DNA from: Allofrancisella frigidaquae
Lineage (GTDB): Bacteria > Pseudomonadota > Gammaproteobacteria > Francisellales > Francisellaceae
Assembly: GCF_012222825.1 (NCBI RefSeq)
Contig: NZ_CP038017.1
Span: 496,001-560,000 of the forward strand
Direction of reading: 5' to 3'
Length of the DNA stretch: 64,000 nucleotides
Of this stretch, positions 19,073-32,436 are shown piece after piece; position 1 is the stretch's first letter, and each line of letters starts with the position of its first letter. Position numbers and translations under genes: made by a program. The notes under the pieces are model-generated. The model saw only the letters and a program-made list of their open reading frames with translations. It ran no database searches and was not told where the DNA came from.

Positions 19073-20512
19073 ATGAAATTGACTATAACTGATAATGTTA
19101 GCTTAAGTTCAGAAGTGATAATTGTTGCTCAAGAAAATTTACAAAAATTGGTGGCTCAAACTAAGTGTCCAAATTCAAAAAAAATACTGGAAAAAAGAGT
19201 TTTTAAGGCTAAGTTTGGGGAAGCTCTTCCCTTATTACATGGTGAAAAAACAGTAATACTTTTAGGAATTGGTTTAAGACAAGATTTTTTAAGTTCAGAG
19301 TATGATAAAGCTATTACTAAAGCATGTGATTTTTTGAAGAAACTAAGTATAGAAGAAGTTGCAATCAATATAAATTATGTATTTGAAAGCTTTGATATAA
19401 GGCAGTTTGCGTCTGAAACCATTAGGGCTTTAGTATCAGAAAGTTATGTTTTTGATGAGCTAAAAACAACAAAAGAAAATTATAGTTTAAACCATATAGA
19501 GTTAGTTTATTCAGGTAATCAAGACCTTAAGCAAGCTGCTCAAATAGGTTCTGCTATAGCATGTGGGCAAAATTATGCTAAGGATTTACAGAACTTACCA
19601 GCTAATATTTGTAATACTGATTATATGCTTAATGAAGCTAGGGAGCTTACCTCTAAATATGACAAATTTGATTTGGAGTATTTGGGTCAAGATGCAATGG
19701 CAGAGCTGGGCATGGGTTGTGCTTTAGCTGTTGGTAGAGGTTCAGATATGCCAAATTATACTGTATCTATGAAATACAATGGTGGCGCTGCGGATCAAGC
19801 TCCTATAGTGTTAGTAGGTAAGGGTTTAGTGTTTGATAATGGTGGGGTATGTATAAAGCCTGCTGCTGGTATGGATACTATGAAAATGGATATGGGTGGC
19901 GCTGCTGTCGTCATGGGGACTATGAAAACTCTAGCAATGCTTAATCTTCCTATCAATGTGGTAGGTGTGATGGCTTTAGCAGAGAATGCGGTAGATTCTA
20001 GATCTTATCGTCCAGGTGATGTACTTAAAAGTATGAAAGGTATAACAGTAGAGGTTAGTAACACAGATGCAGAAGGTAGACTTGTCTTATGTGATACATT
20101 AACTTACATTGGTAAATACAAGCCAAAAGCAGTTATAGATATGGCGACTTTAACGGGAGCTATGGTTATATCTTTAGGCGATGCTTTTTCTGGTTTATTT
20201 TCTAATAGTGATAAGCTGGCAAATAGTTTACAGCAAGCAGCGCAAGCTTCTAATGATTTGGTATGGAGGTTGCCTTTACATAAGCCTTATCTAGATAAAA
20301 TTAAAAGTAAGGTAGCAGATATAGATAACTGTAATAGAGATAGATCAGCAGGGTCTATTGTAGCGGCTTTATTTTTGTCTAAGTTTACAGAAGATTATGA
20401 ATGGGCGCATCTGGATATAGCAGGCTCAGCAATGGGAGATTTTACAAATTGTAAAGCAAGTGGACGTCCTGTACCACTTTTGACTCATTATTTATTATCT
20501 CAAGCAAAATAA
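19073..20512 (+). CDS. pepA: Leucyl aminopeptidase (cytosol aminopeptidase, M17)
   Basis: The 479-residue M17 peptidase removes N-terminal residues from peptides using two metal ions. The metal/active-site segments VGKGLVFDNGGVCIKP (near 250), KMDMGGAA and the family signature NTDAEGRLVLCD (near 328) are intact. In E. coli PepA also acts as a DNA-binding regulator, which cannot be judged here. It is divergent from lptF, with a TATTATATT-type -10 region at about 19033. Confidence 0.96.
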   Translation: MKLTITDNVSLSSEVIIVAQENLQKLVAQTKCPNSKKILEKRVFKAKFGEALPLLHGEKTVILLGIGLRQDFLSSEYDKAITKACDFLKKLSIEEVAININYVFESFDIRQFASETIRALVSESYVFDELKTTKENYSLNHIELVYSGNQDLKQAAQIGSAIACGQNYAKDLQNLPANICNTDYMLNEARELTSKYDKFDLEYLGQDAMAELGMGCALAVGRGSDMPNYTVSMKYNGGAADQAPIVLVGKGLVFDNGGVCIKPAAGMDTMKMDMGGAAVVMGTMKTLAMLNLPINVVGVMALAENAVDSRSYRPGDVLKSMKGITVEVSNTDAEGRLVLCDTLTYIGKYKPKAVIDMATLTGAMVISLGDAFSGLFSNSDKLANSLQQAAQASNDLVWRLPLHKPYLDKIKSKVADIDNCNRDRSAGSIVAALFLSKFTEDYEWAHLDIAGSAMGDFTNCKASGRPVPLLTHYLLSQAK

Positions 20513-20611
20513 CTTCTTGTCCTTTTAAATTAAATTTTTAACATCTATAGCAAATTTTTTATTCTGTGATACAATTTTGATGTAATTAAATTCAAAACCT
20601 TTAGATTTTAA

Positions 20612-22087
<1,476 letters not shown>

Positions 22088-22153
22088 TTCTATATTGATC
22101 TAGCAAAAAAAGTTATAATTACGGCACCCCTGAATAAATAGGAGAAATTCCTA

Positions 22154-22804
22154 ATGTCAAATGCTATTTTATTTTTAGATGGTAAAATTGATTTATCTTT
22201 TTGTCAGAAGTATATTGCTGATAATCAACTTAACTTGCCTATATTTTGTGCTGATGGAGCGTATCTTAAAGTTAAAGGTTCTTATAGTATAAATAAAAAA
22301 ATAGAAAAAGTTATAGGAGATTTTGACTCATACAATGTAATAGATAATGATTTGTTTTTAATCAAGGACGACCAGTATTCTACAGATTTTGAGAAATGTC
22401 TAGATTTTTTATTAGAGAATCATTTCACCAAAGTTTACGTTTTTGGTGCTTCAGAGGGAGAAATGGATCATTTTTTAGGTAACATTTCTACAGCTAAAAG
22501 TTATAAGAAAAAAATAGAGATTGAATTTATTGATATTTACTCGCGTTACTTTTTTATATCAAAAGAATTTACTATCAGTGGAGTTTTGGGCAGGATGTTT
22601 TCAGTTATGCCTTTTGGCTCGGCAGTTAATATATATTATAATGGTTTAAAATATCCTCTTAATGGCGAAAGTTTATCATTAGGCGCAATGATGGGTACAA
22701 GAAATTACGCTGTGGAAGATATTGTAAAGATATCTTACTCTACAGGAGATATTTTATTGTTTATATCACATGGGGAATATAAGGGAAAAATAGATGTTTT
22801 GTGA
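22154..22804 (+). CDS. Thiamine pyrophosphokinase
   Basis: The 216-residue protein transfers pyrophosphate from ATP to thiamine, giving thiamine diphosphate. Family motifs are CADGAY near 32, VIGDFDS at 53-59, [11 protein letters not shown] near 78, and [13 protein letters not shown], all typical of the catalytic domain. The C-terminal part is the smaller beta domain that binds thiamine. Its end overlaps the start of pgi by 11 bases, so expression is coupled. Confidence 0.9.
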   Translation: MSNAILFLDGKIDLSFCQKYIADNQLNLPIFCADGAYLKVKGSYSINKKIEKVIGDFDSYNVIDNDLFLIKDDQYSTDFEKCLDFLLENHFTKVYVFGASEGEMDHFLGNISTAKSYKKKIEIEFIDIYSRYFFISKEFTISGVLGRMFSVMPFGSAVNIYYNGLKYPLNGESLSLGAMMGTRNYAVEDIVKISYSTGDILLFISHGEYKGKIDVL

Positions 22805-24407
22805 TAGTTTAAAAAAAAATACTAGTGAGAATATTAATTTAAAATCAGAATTTGAGAAAGACTCTAAAAGAGTGGAAAAATTTTCTCTAGCTTATGAAGG
22901 GATATATTTTGATTATTCTAAAAACCTCATAAATAAAATTATCTTTGATAAACTAGTAAAGTTGGCGAATGACTCAAATCTTAAGCAAAAGATCCATCAA
23001 ATGTTTGCTGGCGAAAAAATAAATATTACAGAAAATAGAGCTGTGTTACATACTGCTTTACGTGATTTATCAAATAACCAGCTAATAGTTGATGACCAAG
23101 ACGTACGTCTAGAAATTTCGCAAGAAAAACAACGTGTTAAATTGCTTGTAGAAAAAGTTGTTTCTGGTGAATGGAAAGGTTACTCTGGTAAAAAAATAAC
23201 AGACGTTGTTAATATAGGTATTGGTGGTTCAGATCTTGGTCCAAAGATGGTCGTTCGTGCACTTACTCCATATCATTGTACTGGATTAAAGGTACATTTT
23301 GTTTCTAATGTTGATGCTGATTCGTTATTACAAGCTTTGAGCTGCGTTAGTCCCGAAACAACTTTATTTATCATAGCTTCAAAATCTTTTTCAACAGAAG
23401 AGACTTTATTAAATTCTATTTCAGCTAGAGAGTGGCTTTTAAATCATTATAAAAAAACACAGGCTGTAGCTAATCATTTTGTGGCTATTTCAAGTCAGCT
23501 TGATAAGGTTAAAGAGTTTGGTATTGATTTAGAGCATTGCTATAAAATGTGGGATTGGGTAGGTGGTCGCTATTCATTGTGGTCATCTATTGGTTTACCT
23601 ATAGCATTTGCAGTAGGTTATGATAATTTTGAAAAGCTTTTAGCAGGAGCTTACTCTATAGATAAACATTTTAAAGAAACAGATTTTGATAAAAATATTC
23701 CTGTTATTATGGCGCTACTTGCTAGCTACTATTCATGTGTATATAGTAGTCAATCTCAAGCCTTATTGCCTTATGATGATAGACTTGGTTTTTTTGTTGA
23801 TTACCTTCAGCAAGCAGATATGGAAAGTAATGGTAAGTCTGTTGATTTAACTGGTAACACAGTTAATTATCAAACGGGATCTATACTTTGGGGTGGAGTT
23901 GGCACAAATGGTCAACATGCTTTTCACCAACTTTTACATCAAGGTAATATTTTTATTCCAGTTGATTTTATAGCAGTTGCTAAAAGCTATCATAATTACT
24001 TTAATCACCAGGAGTCTTTATTGGCAAACTGTTTTGCCCAGTCTCAAGCACTAATGTTTGGACAATCTTATGATATGGTTTATAATGAGCTTTTAGAAAA
24101 TGGTTTTGGTGAGTATGAGTCAAAGAATTTGGCCTATCATCAGGCAATACCTGGCAATAGACCAAGTACTACAATACTTCTAGAAGAGTTAAGTCCATAT
24201 AACCTTGGTGCTTTGGTAGCTTTATATGAGCATAAGATATTTGTTCAAGGTGTTTTGTGGGACATTAATAGTTATGACCAATGGGGTGTTGAACTTGGAA
24301 AAAAACTTGGAAAAAATATCTTAAAAGCTATGAGAAATTTTAATTCTACAGAGTATTCTCAACTTGACGAATCAACTAAAAATCTAATACAAAAAAGCAA
24401 ATTTTAA
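22794..24407 (+). CDS. pgi: Glucose-6-phosphate isomerase
   Basis: The 537-residue enzyme interconverts glucose-6-phosphate and fructose-6-phosphate. The signatures [12 protein letters not shown] (near 142), [10 protein letters not shown], and the PGI motif [20 protein letters not shown] (329-348) are intact, as are the C-terminal GNRPSTT and DQWGVELGK segments. The start overlaps the upstream kinase gene; AAGGGA precedes it. The N-terminus is divergent but the length is normal. Confidence 0.97.
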   Translation: MFCDSLKKNTSENINLKSEFEKDSKRVEKFSLAYEGIYFDYSKNLINKIIFDKLVKLANDSNLKQKIHQMFAGEKINITENRAVLHTALRDLSNNQLIVDDQDVRLEISQEKQRVKLLVEKVVSGEWKGYSGKKITDVVNIGIGGSDLGPKMVVRALTPYHCTGLKVHFVSNVDADSLLQALSCVSPETTLFIIASKSFSTEETLLNSISAREWLLNHYKKTQAVANHFVAISSQLDKVKEFGIDLEHCYKMWDWVGGRYSLWSSIGLPIAFAVGYDNFEKLLAGAYSIDKHFKETDFDKNIPVIMALLASYYSCVYSSQSQALLPYDDRLGFFVDYLQQADMESNGKSVDLTGNTVNYQTGSILWGGVGTNGQHAFHQLLHQGNIFIPVDFIAVAKSYHNYFNHQESLLANCFAQSQALMFGQSYDMVYNELLENGFGEYESKNLAYHQAIPGNRPSTTILLEELSPYNLGALVALYEHKIFVQGVLWDINSYDQWGVELGKKLGKNILKAMRNFNSTEYSQLDESTKNLIQKSKF

Positions 24408-24408
24408 G

Positions 24409-25002
24409 ATGCCTAAGCAATATATAAAAAAAAGAGGTTTTTCATTAGTAGAGGTTATGGTCGTAATAGCTATTATGACTATACTTATGATGGCTGCTAT
24501 TAGTTCCTTTACTTTTTATTACAAAACTTTTGCAGAAACAAGGCTTACAAATCTACAGAAGATGATTGAATTTGCTGTTATAAAAGCTAGAGTTGATGGT
24601 AAAACTGTGGTTATATGTGCAGCTAACGCTGATAGTTTTGATGCTACAGGAAAGTTAGATGAAACAACCTTTAACTGTGCTAATACTGATAGTTGGGGGG
24701 ACAACCCTATAGTTGCATTTCAAAGCTCTGATGGTACAGCTACATACGTAGCTAATGAGGATAAGATAATAGCAAATCTACCTAAAGGTAATAATGAATC
24801 TCTCTATATCAATTTATCAGGTAATCCCTCTTATTTAAAAATTAGTCCTAATGGTTTTATGGCTACAGGCAATGGAAATATAGTATATTGTGATAAAACT
24901 AACACGTATAGGGCAGCGTTGATTTTAAACCTAGTAGGTAGGGTAGTATATACTGATAGTCCGACTAAAAAAAATAGTAATGAATTATATGAATGTAATT
25001 AG
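24409..25002 (+). CDS. Type IV / type II minor pseudopilin (GspH/FimT-like)
   Basis: The 197-residue protein has a prepilin leader: basic residues, then KKRG before FSLVEVMVVIAIM. Cleavage by prepilin peptidase would fall after Gly, leaving Phe+1 and Glu+5. The hydrophobic helix runs on to about residue 38. The remaining globular part has four Cys but no motif that names the subunit. It starts one base after pgi ends and is not next to other pilus genes, so it is an orphan minor pilin-like gene. Confidence 0.85.
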   Translation: MPKQYIKKRGFSLVEVMVVIAIMTILMMAAISSFTFYYKTFAETRLTNLQKMIEFAVIKARVDGKTVVICAANADSFDATGKLDETTFNCANTDSWGDNPIVAFQSSDGTATYVANEDKIIANLPKGNNESLYINLSGNPSYLKISPNGFMATGNGNIVYCDKTNTYRAALILNLVGRVVYTDSPTKKNSNELYECN

Positions 25003-25032
25003 AGTTTGATTTTGTATTAAGGAGAATAAATA

Positions 25033-25515
25033 ATGGCTAGTGATAGAATACCAATGACACCAACCGGTGAAGCAGCACTTAGAGCAGAGCTTAATCAACT
25101 TAAAAAAGTTGAAAGACCAGAGATTATAGCAGCTATAGCTGAAGCACGTGAGCATGGTGATCTAAAAGAAAACGCAGAGTATCATGCAGCTAGAGAGAGA
25201 CAAGGTATGATTGAGGGTAGGATAAAAGATATTGAGGCAAAGCTGGCAAATGCACAAGTTATAGATGTTACAAAATTACTAGCAAATGGTATGGTAGTAT
25301 TTGGTTGTACAGTTACTCTTGTGAACATAGATACTGAAGAAGAGTTTACATATAAAATAGTTGGTGAAGATGAAGCTGATATAGATAATCAAAAAATATC
25401 AATACAAGCGCCATTAGCACGCGCACTTATCAAAAAAGAAGAAGGGGATGAGGTTGTTTTAGAAACACCGAAAGGAAGAGTTACTTACGAAATTGTCGAA
25501 GTCTTGTATCAATAA
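25033..25515 (+). CDS. greA: Transcription elongation factor GreA
   Basis: The 160-residue factor stimulates RNA polymerase transcript cleavage to rescue backtracked complexes. The N-terminal coiled coil (1-75) carries the acidic tip in [18 protein letters not shown], with the DLKENAEY signature. The C-terminal FKBP-like domain follows. Length is normal. A strong AAGGAG ribosome site precedes the start. It lies between the pseudopilin and uvrA on the same strand. Confidence 0.97.
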   Translation: MASDRIPMTPTGEAALRAELNQLKKVERPEIIAAIAEAREHGDLKENAEYHAARERQGMIEGRIKDIEAKLANAQVIDVTKLLANGMVVFGCTVTLVNIDTEEEFTYKIVGEDEADIDNQKISIQAPLARALIKKEEGDEVVLETPKGRVTYEIVEVLYQ

Positions 25516-25552
25516 CTTTACTTTTTAGTTTTATTCTTAAAACAGATTCTAT

Positions 25553-28375
25553 ATGAAAAAAATTATAATTAAGGGCGCAAAAACCCATAATCTAAAAAAT
25601 ATCGACGTTGAAATACCTAGAGATAAGCTAACAGTTATAACTGGCTTAAGTGGTTCTGGTAAATCCTCCCTTGCATTTGATACTTTATATGCTGAAGGAC
25701 AAAGAAGATACGTCGAATCTTTATCCTCTTACGCAAGGCAGTTTTTATCTATGATGGACAAGCCAGAAGTTGAACACATAGAGGGTTTGTCACCAGCTAT
25801 TTCCATAGACCAGAAAACAACTTCACATAATCCACGCTCTACGGTAGGAACTGTTACAGAAATCTATGATTATTTGAGAGTTTTTTTTGCTAGAGTGGGC
25901 CAACCGAAATGTCCTACTCATGATATTGAGCTTAAAGCTCAAACTGTAAGTCAAATGGTTGATAGGGTTTTAGAATTTGATGATAATGATAGGTTAATGA
26001 TATTAGCACCAATTATTTCTGAGAAAAAAGGAACTCATCATACACTTTTAGATAAAATACAAGCACAAGGTTATATTAGGGTTAGAATAAATGGCGAGTT
26101 TTACAATCTTGATGAAGACTACCCAGAATTAGACCGATACAAAAAACATAACATAGATGTTGTAGTAGACAGATTTAAGCCAAAACAAGATAATCAGCAA
26201 CGCATTGCCGAATCACTTGAAACAGCCTTAGATTTAGGAAATGGCATAGTCAAGTTGGCTAATATGAATGATGAAAGTGCTAAAGATATACTATTTTCAT
26301 CAAAGCATGCTTGTCCTTTATGTAGTTTCGCATTAAAAGAGCTTTCCCCAAGAATATTTTCTTTTAATAGCCCGTTAGGAGCTTGTAGCAGCTGTGATGG
26401 GTTAGGTGTTAAGGAGTTTTTTGATGAGAAAAAAATTATTGTTGATGAAACTTTGTCTCTGAGAGTTGGAGCTATCTCTAAGTGGAATAAAAATAATCAA
26501 TACTATTTTTCGCAGCTAGAATCATTAGCTCAGCATTATAAATTTTCATTAGACAAGCCTTTTGCAGAATTGCCTAAAGAAATACAGAATATAATTTTAT
26601 ATGGCTCAGATGAAGAGATAATAAAAATGACGATAGACTCTATTCGTGGAGGTAAGCAAGTACGTCAAAAAGCTTTCGAGGGGGTAATTCCTCATTTTGA
26701 ACGTAGGTATTATGAGTCAGATTCTGATATGGTCAAAAAAGACCTATATGAGTTGATGAGTAATTTAACTTGTAAATCATGCGGCGGTGCTAGAATCAAT
26801 GAGTACGCACGTAACATTTTTATAGCTGACAAAAATATAGCAGATGTTTGCCAGTTATCTACTCAAGATCTGTTAGTTTGGTTAGGTAACTTACAGTTTG
26901 CTGGACAACAGCAGGTGATAGCTGAGAGTTTACTTAAAGAAATAAAATTAAGAGTACAATTTTTAGCAGATGTTGGTTTAGAATATCTTAGTTTAGCAAG
27001 ACAGGCAGATACTTTATCAGGTGGTGAGGCTCAGCGTATTCGTTTGGCTAGTCAAATAGGTGCTGGTTTAGTTGGAGTAATGTATATTTTAGATGAGCCC
27101 TCTATAGGGCTTCATCAACGAGATAATCAACGTTTGCTTGATGCTTTACATAATCTTAAAAATATAGGCAATACTGTTATAGTTGTAGAGCATGATGAAG
27201 ACGCTATACGCCAGGCAGATTATATAATCGATATGGGTCCTATGGCTGGGGTTCATGGAGGTCAAGTTGTTGCTACAGGTGATTATAGCACTATCATAAA
27301 GAGCCAAAACTCACTGACTGCTGATTACCTAAGTGGTCGTAAAAAAATAGCAGTACCAGAAATTAGAGTTAAAACTGATAAAAACAGATTCTTAGAAATA
27401 ACGGGAGCTACTGGTAATAATCTTCAAGGTGATGATTTAAAAATTCCCATGGGGGTGCTTACTTGCGTTACAGGAGTTTCAGGATCAGGTAAATCCACTC
27501 TTATAAATAGAACACTTTATCCATTAGCATCACGATTGTTAAATAGAAGTACATTAGTTCCTATGCAATATAAATCTCATAAGGGTTTTAATCATTTAGA
27601 TAAAGTTATTGATATTGATCAGTCACCAATTGGTAGGACTCCACGCTCAAACCCAGCCACTTACACCGGAGTATTTACACCAATCCGTGAGTTATTTGCA
27701 GCAACCTCAGAGGCTAGATCAAGAGGTTATACTGCTGGTAGATTTAGTTTTAATGTTCGTGGTGGAAGGTGTGAAGCCTGCCAAGGTGATGGTGTAATAA
27801 AAGTAGAAATGCACTTTTTGGCAGATGTATACGTTGCTTGCGATGTTTGTGAAGGTAAGCGCTATAACCGAGAAACATTAGCGGTCCAATATAAAGGAAA
27901 AAACATTTACGAAGTTTTAGAAATGACTGTCGAAGAAGCGCTTGAATTTTATGAAGCTGTCCCCACTATTAAAACTAAGCTAGAAGCTTTGATGAGTGTG
28001 GGACTGTCTTATATTAAGCTAGGACAAAGTGCTACAACATTATCAGGTGGAGAGGCTCAGCGTGTAAAACTAGCTAAAGAGCTATCTAAAAGATCTACTG
28101 GTAAGACTTTATACATATTAGATGAGCCAACAACAGGGTTACATTTTTATGATATTCATCAGTTACTAAAGGTTATCATGGATTTACGTGATAAAGGAAA
28201 TACTATAGTTGTTATTGAGCATAACCTAGATGTGATAAAAACAGCTGATTGGATAATAGATTTAGGTCCAGAAGGTGGTAACAAGGGTGGACAAATAATA
28301 TTTGAAGGTACACCTGAAGAAATAATTGGGTGTAAAGAATCTTATACAGGTAAATATTTAAAAGAGCTACTATAA
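25553..28375 (+). CDS. uvrA: Excinuclease ABC subunit A
   Basis: The 940-residue damage-recognition ATPase of nucleotide excision repair has two ABC modules. Walker A sites are GLSGSGKSS at 31-39 and GVSGSGKST near 641. Both signature segments LSGGEAQR are present, and zinc modules are CPLC...CSSC (near 255) and CEAC...CDVC (near 741). Length is standard. It is 37 bases after greA. Confidence 0.98.
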   Translation: MKKIIIKGAKTHNLKNIDVEIPRDKLTVITGLSGSGKSSLAFDTLYAEGQRRYVESLSSYARQFLSMMDKPEVEHIEGLSPAISIDQKTTSHNPRSTVGTVTEIYDYLRVFFARVGQPKCPTHDIELKAQTVSQMVDRVLEFDDNDRLMILAPIISEKKGTHHTLLDKIQAQGYIRVRINGEFYNLDEDYPELDRYKKHNIDVVVDRFKPKQDNQQRIAESLETALDLGNGIVKLANMNDESAKDILFSSKHACPLCSFALKELSPRIFSFNSPLGACSSCDGLGVKEFFDEKKIIVDETLSLRVGAISKWNKNNQYYFSQLESLAQHYKFSLDKPFAELPKEIQNIILYGSDEEIIKMTIDSIRGGKQVRQKAFEGVIPHFERRYYESDSDMVKKDLYELMSNLTCKSCGGARINEYARNIFIADKNIADVCQLSTQDLLVWLGNLQFAGQQQVIAESLLKEIKLRVQFLADVGLEYLSLARQADTLSGGEAQRIRLASQIGAGLVGVMYILDEPSIGLHQRDNQRLLDALHNLKNIGNTVIVVEHDEDAIRQADYIIDMGPMAGVHGGQVVATGDYSTIIKSQNSLTADYLSGRKKIAVPEIRVKTDKNRFLEITGATGNNLQGDDLKIPMGVLTCVTGVSGSGKSTLINRTLYPLASRLLNRSTLVPMQYKSHKGFNHLDKVIDIDQSPIGRTPRSNPATYTGVFTPIRELFAATSEARSRGYTAGRFSFNVRGGRCEACQGDGVIKVEMHFLADVYVACDVCEGKRYNRETLAVQYKGKNIYEVLEMTVEEALEFYEAVPTIKTKLEALMSVGLSYIKLGQSATTLSGGEAQRVKLAKELSKRSTGKTLYILDEPTTGLHFYDIHQLLKVIMDLRDKGNTIVVIEHNLDVIKTADWIIDLGPEGGNKGGQIIFEGTPEEIIGCKESYTGKYLKELL

Positions 28376-28583
28376 AAATTATTAGAAGTTTTGTTTAGTA
28401 AACTAATATTTCAGCTTTAGATTAGTAATTGAATAGACTAGAATGTAGGTATGGGAGTTACATATTTAGCTGTGGTTGGGCTTTTTAGTTAAAACAACTA
28501 GCCAATAGTAAAAATTTTTACTATAGTATATTAGGATTTTATTTTTAAAATTTAAAAAAGGAATTAAGGGCTTAAATAAAAAT

Positions 28584-30542
28584 ATGGCACAAAATAATGA
28601 CAATAAAAGTAATATGCTAAAAAATATTATTTTTTGGGTATTAATAATTGGTGGAATGTTATTGTTGTTTAATGGTATTAATGATACGAATAATTCTTCT
28701 CGAAATATTGATTATTCAACTTTTGTATCTAAGCTAAAAGATAATCAGATAAGTTCAGTAGATGTCGATGGCAGAACAATTTCAGGGAAAACTAGTTCTG
28801 GCGAAAGCTTTGTCACATACGCACCTTTGTTAGATAGTAGTCTAGTCGGTAAGCTAGAAACTAGTAAAGCTGTAGTTAAGGCAAAAGCACCAGAGAAACC
28901 TAATTTACTTTTAGCATTTTTGCTTAATTGGTTACCAATGCTTTTAATCTTTGGTTTTTTTATTTATATGATGACTAAAGCTGGTGGCGGTGGTAAAGGA
29001 GGTCCTTTTTCTTATGGTAGAAGTAGGGCTAAACTTTTAGGTGAAGATCAGATAAAAGTTACTTTAGATGACGTTGCTGGGGTGGACGAAGCTAAAGAAG
29101 ATGTGGCAGAAATAGTTGATTTTTTAAGAGAACCTAAAAAGTATGAAAAAATTGGTGGTAAAATACCAAAGGGCGTTTTAATGGTTGGACCTCCAGGTAC
29201 AGGTAAAACCTTGTTAGCTAGAGCTATCGCTGGTGAAGCTAAAGTGCCGTTTTTTTCTATCTCGGGTTCTGATTTTGTTGAAATGTTTGTAGGCGTTGGT
29301 GCTTCACGTGTGCGTGATATGTTTGAGCAAGCTAAGAAAAAAGCACCTTGTTTAGTATTTATTGACGAAATAGATGCTGTAGGTCGCCATCGTGGTGCTG
29401 GTATGGGTGGTGGTAACGATGAAAGAGAACAAACTCTGAACCAATTATTAGTTGAGATGGATGGCTTTGCTGATAATGAGGGCGTTATCATAATAGCAGC
29501 AACTAATAGACCAGATGTGCTTGATAAAGCATTACTAAGACCAGGTAGGTTTGACAGACAAGTTACTGTAGGTTTACCAACAGTCAAAGGTCGTGAAGCT
29601 ATATTAAAAGTACATATGAAAAAAATAAATATGGGTGATGATGTACGAGCTGACTGGATTGCTCGCGGTACTCCAGGTTTTTCTGGAGCAGAGTTAGCAA
29701 ATTTAGTCAACGAAGCTGCATTATTTGCTGCAAAAGAGTCTAAAGAAAAAGTCACAATGGCTGATTTTGAAAAAGCTAAAGATAAGATCCTTATGGGAGC
29801 TGAAAGAAGGTCAATGGCAATGACTGAAAAAGAAAAGAAACTTACAGCTTATCATGAAGCTGGACATGCTATCATTGGTAGACTTATGCCTGAGCATGAT
29901 CCTGTCTATAAGGTTAGTATTATACCACGAGGCCGTGCTCTTGGTGTAACTATGTATATTCCAGATGGTGATAAGGTTAGCCAAAGTAGATTAGTGCTCC
30001 AAGGGCGCTTATGTAGTATTTTTGGTGGTAGATTGGCAGAGGAGCTAATATTTGGTTATGAGCACGTTACTACAGGAGCATCTAATGATATTCAAGTAGC
30101 AACGGATATAGCACGTAATTACGTTGCTCGTTGGGGCTTATCTGATTCTATGGGTACTATACTCTATGAGGTAGAAGATGATGGCCCATTTGGAGGCTCT
30201 GGTGGTAGAATTTCTAAAATTTCTGATGTTACGATACGTGAGGTAGATACTGAAGTACGTAAACTTATAGATTCAAGTTATGCTAAAGCTAAAAAACTGT
30301 TACAAGAAAATATAGATATTTTACATGCTATGGCAGAAGCTTTGATGAAGTATGAAACTATAGATGCAATGCAAGTTGATGATCTAATGGCTAGAAGAGA
30401 TGTCCGTGAGCCTGGAGAGTACGGTGATAGTTATAAGCCAAGGAATATACAAAGCGAAGCAGCTATTTTAGAATCTAATCCTGCAGAGTCTACAAAGGTT
30501 GAACCTCTATTAAAGGAAAATGAAAGTGAGGATATAAAATAA
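28584..30542 (+). CDS. ftsH: ATP-dependent zinc metalloprotease FtsH
   Basis: The 652-residue membrane-bound AAA+ protease degrades misassembled membrane proteins and regulators such as LpxC. Two membrane helices (about 13-30 and 107-130) flank a periplasmic domain. Walker A GPPGTGKT is at 202-209, Walker B at 258-263, and the zinc motif HEAGH at 424-428. A 208-base gap after uvrA suggests its own promoter. Confidence 0.98.
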   Translation: MAQNNDNKSNMLKNIIFWVLIIGGMLLLFNGINDTNNSSRNIDYSTFVSKLKDNQISSVDVDGRTISGKTSSGESFVTYAPLLDSSLVGKLETSKAVVKAKAPEKPNLLLAFLLNWLPMLLIFGFFIYMMTKAGGGGKGGPFSYGRSRAKLLGEDQIKVTLDDVAGVDEAKEDVAEIVDFLREPKKYEKIGGKIPKGVLMVGPPGTGKTLLARAIAGEAKVPFFSISGSDFVEMFVGVGASRVRDMFEQAKKKAPCLVFIDEIDAVGRHRGAGMGGGNDEREQTLNQLLVEMDGFADNEGVIIIAATNRPDVLDKALLRPGRFDRQVTVGLPTVKGREAILKVHMKKINMGDDVRADWIARGTPGFSGAELANLVNEAALFAAKESKEKVTMADFEKAKDKILMGAERRSMAMTEKEKKLTAYHEAGHAIIGRLMPEHDPVYKVSIIPRGRALGVTMYIPDGDKVSQSRLVLQGRLCSIFGGRLAEELIFGYEHVTTGASNDIQVATDIARNYVARWGLSDSMGTILYEVEDDGPFGGSGGRISKISDVTIREVDTEVRKLIDSSYAKAKKLLQENIDILHAMAEALMKYETIDAMQVDDLMARRDVREPGEYGDSYKPRNIQSEAAILESNPAESTKVEPLLKENESEDIK

Positions 30543-30561
30543 TTATTAAACCTAAATGTAA

Positions 30562-32436
30562 TTAATCTTCCCAGTATTGAATTGCATTAAACTTTTTTAT
30601 TGATTGTGTAATACTTGATGAATGATAGAATGTACTTCTTTTAAAAGAAAGAAGGCTAATAAGTAAACCATAGTCACTTTTCTTTTTATTCCTGGTCTGT
30701 TTGTAAGTTTTTGCCCAATCTAGTAGCATATTTTTTAATTTTTTTCTATTCCCCTCTATAGAAGACATTATAAAACTTGCGTAAGTACTATTATAATCTT
30801 CAATTTTTAAATAAGCAGCGACAGTTTCAGCTTGACCATTTTGTAAAGCCATAAATAAACCAGGGGTTTTATCATACCGTTTAGCAGCTATTAGTTGTTT
30901 TTTATCTAACCCAGGTATATCTTTTATTGCTTGGATGTATGCAGCGACAGTTTCAGCTTGACCATTTTGTAAAGCCATAAATAAACCGGGTATACCATCA
31001 ATTTTTGCAGTTAATAGTTCTTGTATATCTAATTCAGGTATATCTTTTATCGCTTGGATATATGTTTTAACAGTTTCAGCTTGGCCATTTTGTAAAGCCA
31101 TAAATAAACCAGGTGTCCCATCACTATTTTTTGCAGCTAAAAGTATGTTTTTATTGATTTTAGGTATATTTTTAATACTATCAATATATGCTTTAACTGC
31201 TTGAGCCTCACCATCTTGTAAAGCCATAAATAAACCAGGTGTCCCATCACTATTTTTTGCGGTTAACAGTTCTTGTATATTTAATCCGGATATAGCTTTT
31301 ATTGCTTTAATATATGCGGTAATAGTTTCATTTCGACCATTTTGCAAAGCCATAAATAATCCAGGAGTGCCATCATTAATTTCTGCAGTTAATAGTTTTT
31401 GTTTATTTAATTCGGGTATATTTTGTATTATTTGAATATATGCTGTAACAGCTTCAGTAAGACCCTCATGGAGAGCTAAAAGTAACAATTTACTTACTTG
31501 TTGTGGTTTGGATTTTGCATATTTTTCATCTATGCTAAAATAAGATAGATTATGAGTTTGAGCTTGAACTTGAACATTTTTGAATTCTTTAATATAAATA
31601 GCTTCCTCATTTATATTAAAAGGCGAGTTATTATAAAGGTTTTTATAAATGATTTCATATATTTGCTTAGCTGAAGTAGAGGATGTAGTCATATTATAAC
31701 ATTCATCATGATTAATTAAATAACCCCCTTGTTTTTGACAGCCACCTATTGCTATGCAATGACTTTCAGCGATTAGTAAAAAAGCTATAGGCATGTCACT
31801 ATTAGTTATTTTGTTGTACAATTTTTGAGCCGTTTCTTCTGTAAAAATTGTTAAATTACTAGAGTGAAGATATATATTACTACCATCATTAGCTTTGAAA
31901 AAATCTATAGATTTTTGGTAGTCTTGGGTGCCGAAACAATATTTATTATCCTTGTTAAGGGACTTTTTGTCTAACCCAAAGTATATTTGGACTCCGTCAA
32001 ACCAGCTTAATATATTTAGTAATTGATGATCATTATAAGATAGGTTATTTCTGGTGTTTTTATTACTTCTTTTTTCTTGAGCTTTTTCTATATCATGCTT
32101 TAACCAATATAAAGCTATATCTTGCCTATCTTCGTTAGTGATATTTTTATAGTTATACTCAATAACATCATTTCCTAGACGTATTTTAAAAGTGTTAATT
32201 TCTTTAATTACAAAGCCTTCATTTTTAGGATCTTCAGCTTCATTGATATCGCCAACTTGTTTTATATGTTTAATTTTAAAATAATAAGAATCAATTAGAT
32301 TCAAACGGTCTCTGTATGTTTTAAAATCATTTCTGAGGATTGCTTGTATAGCCATAAAAGCTATTCCATAGCACATTCCATCCTGGTTTATTTCATAACC
32401 AAGTACTTTTTGTAAATTAATTAATGATAGTTTCAT
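30562..32436 (-). CDS. Ankyrin-like repeat protein with N-terminal putative cysteine-protease domain (effector-like)
   Basis: The start is chosen at the second Met (32436), which has AAGGA six bases upstream; the longer frame reaches 32478. The 624-residue protein opens with a ~300-residue domain. There DGMCYGIAFMAIQA (Cys22), ESHCIAIGG (His226) and LINHDE (Asp244) give a Cys-His-Asp order like papain-fold bacterial effectors. Residues ~316-560 are about six 42-residue ankyrin-like repeats with PGLFMALQNG at each start. A paralogue with the same layout is at 42750-44544. No signal peptide is seen. The protease assignment is inference; repeats and paralogy are directly visible. Confidence 0.72.
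   Translation of the reverse strand: MKLSLINLQKVLGYEINQDGMCYGIAFMAIQAILRNDFKTYRDRLNLIDSYYFKIKHIKQVGDINEAEDPKNEGFVIKEINTFKIRLGNDVIEYNYKNITNEDRQDIALYWLKHDIEKAQEKRSNKNTRNNLSYNDHQLLNILSWFDGVQIYFGLDKKSLNKDNKYCFGTQDYQKSIDFFKANDGSNIYLHSSNLTIFTEETAQKLYNKITNSDMPIAFLLIAESHCIAIGGCQKQGGYLINHDECYNMTTSSTSAKQIYEIIYKNLYNNSPFNINEEAIYIKEFKNVQVQAQTHNLSYFSIDEKYAKSKPQQVSKLLLLALHEGLTEAVTAYIQIIQNIPELNKQKLLTAEINDGTPGLFMALQNGRNETITAYIKAIKAISGLNIQELLTAKNSDGTPGLFMALQDGEAQAVKAYIDSIKNIPKINKNILLAAKNSDGTPGLFMALQNGQAETVKTYIQAIKDIPELDIQELLTAKIDGIPGLFMALQNGQAETVAAYIQAIKDIPGLDKKQLIAAKRYDKTPGLFMALQNGQAETVAAYLKIEDYNSTYASFIMSSIEGNRKKLKNMLLDWAKTYKQTRNKKKSDYGLLISLLSFKRSTFYHSSSITQSIKKFNAIQYWED
30805..31490 (-). repeat. Tandem ~126-bp coding repeats (ankyrin-like units)
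   Basis: The + strand phrase TTGTAAAGCCATAAATA or a close variant recurs at 30841, 30967, 31090, 31216 and 31342, with spacings of 126, 123, 126 and 126 bases. One unit has lost a codon. A weaker sixth unit follows toward 31490. The repeats are in frame within the ankyrin-like gene and are the likely site of unit gain or loss by recombination. Confidence 0.85.

Noticed and set aside
29048-29755. Long open frame on the minus strand (235 codons)
   Set aside because: It is antisense to the ftsH AAA domain, has no family pattern and low-complexity composition; a shadow of the conserved gene.
30805-31490. Regular ~126-bp spacing considered as a CRISPR-like array
   Set aside because: Units are in-frame coding repeats of an ankyrin-like protein without spacers or cas genes.
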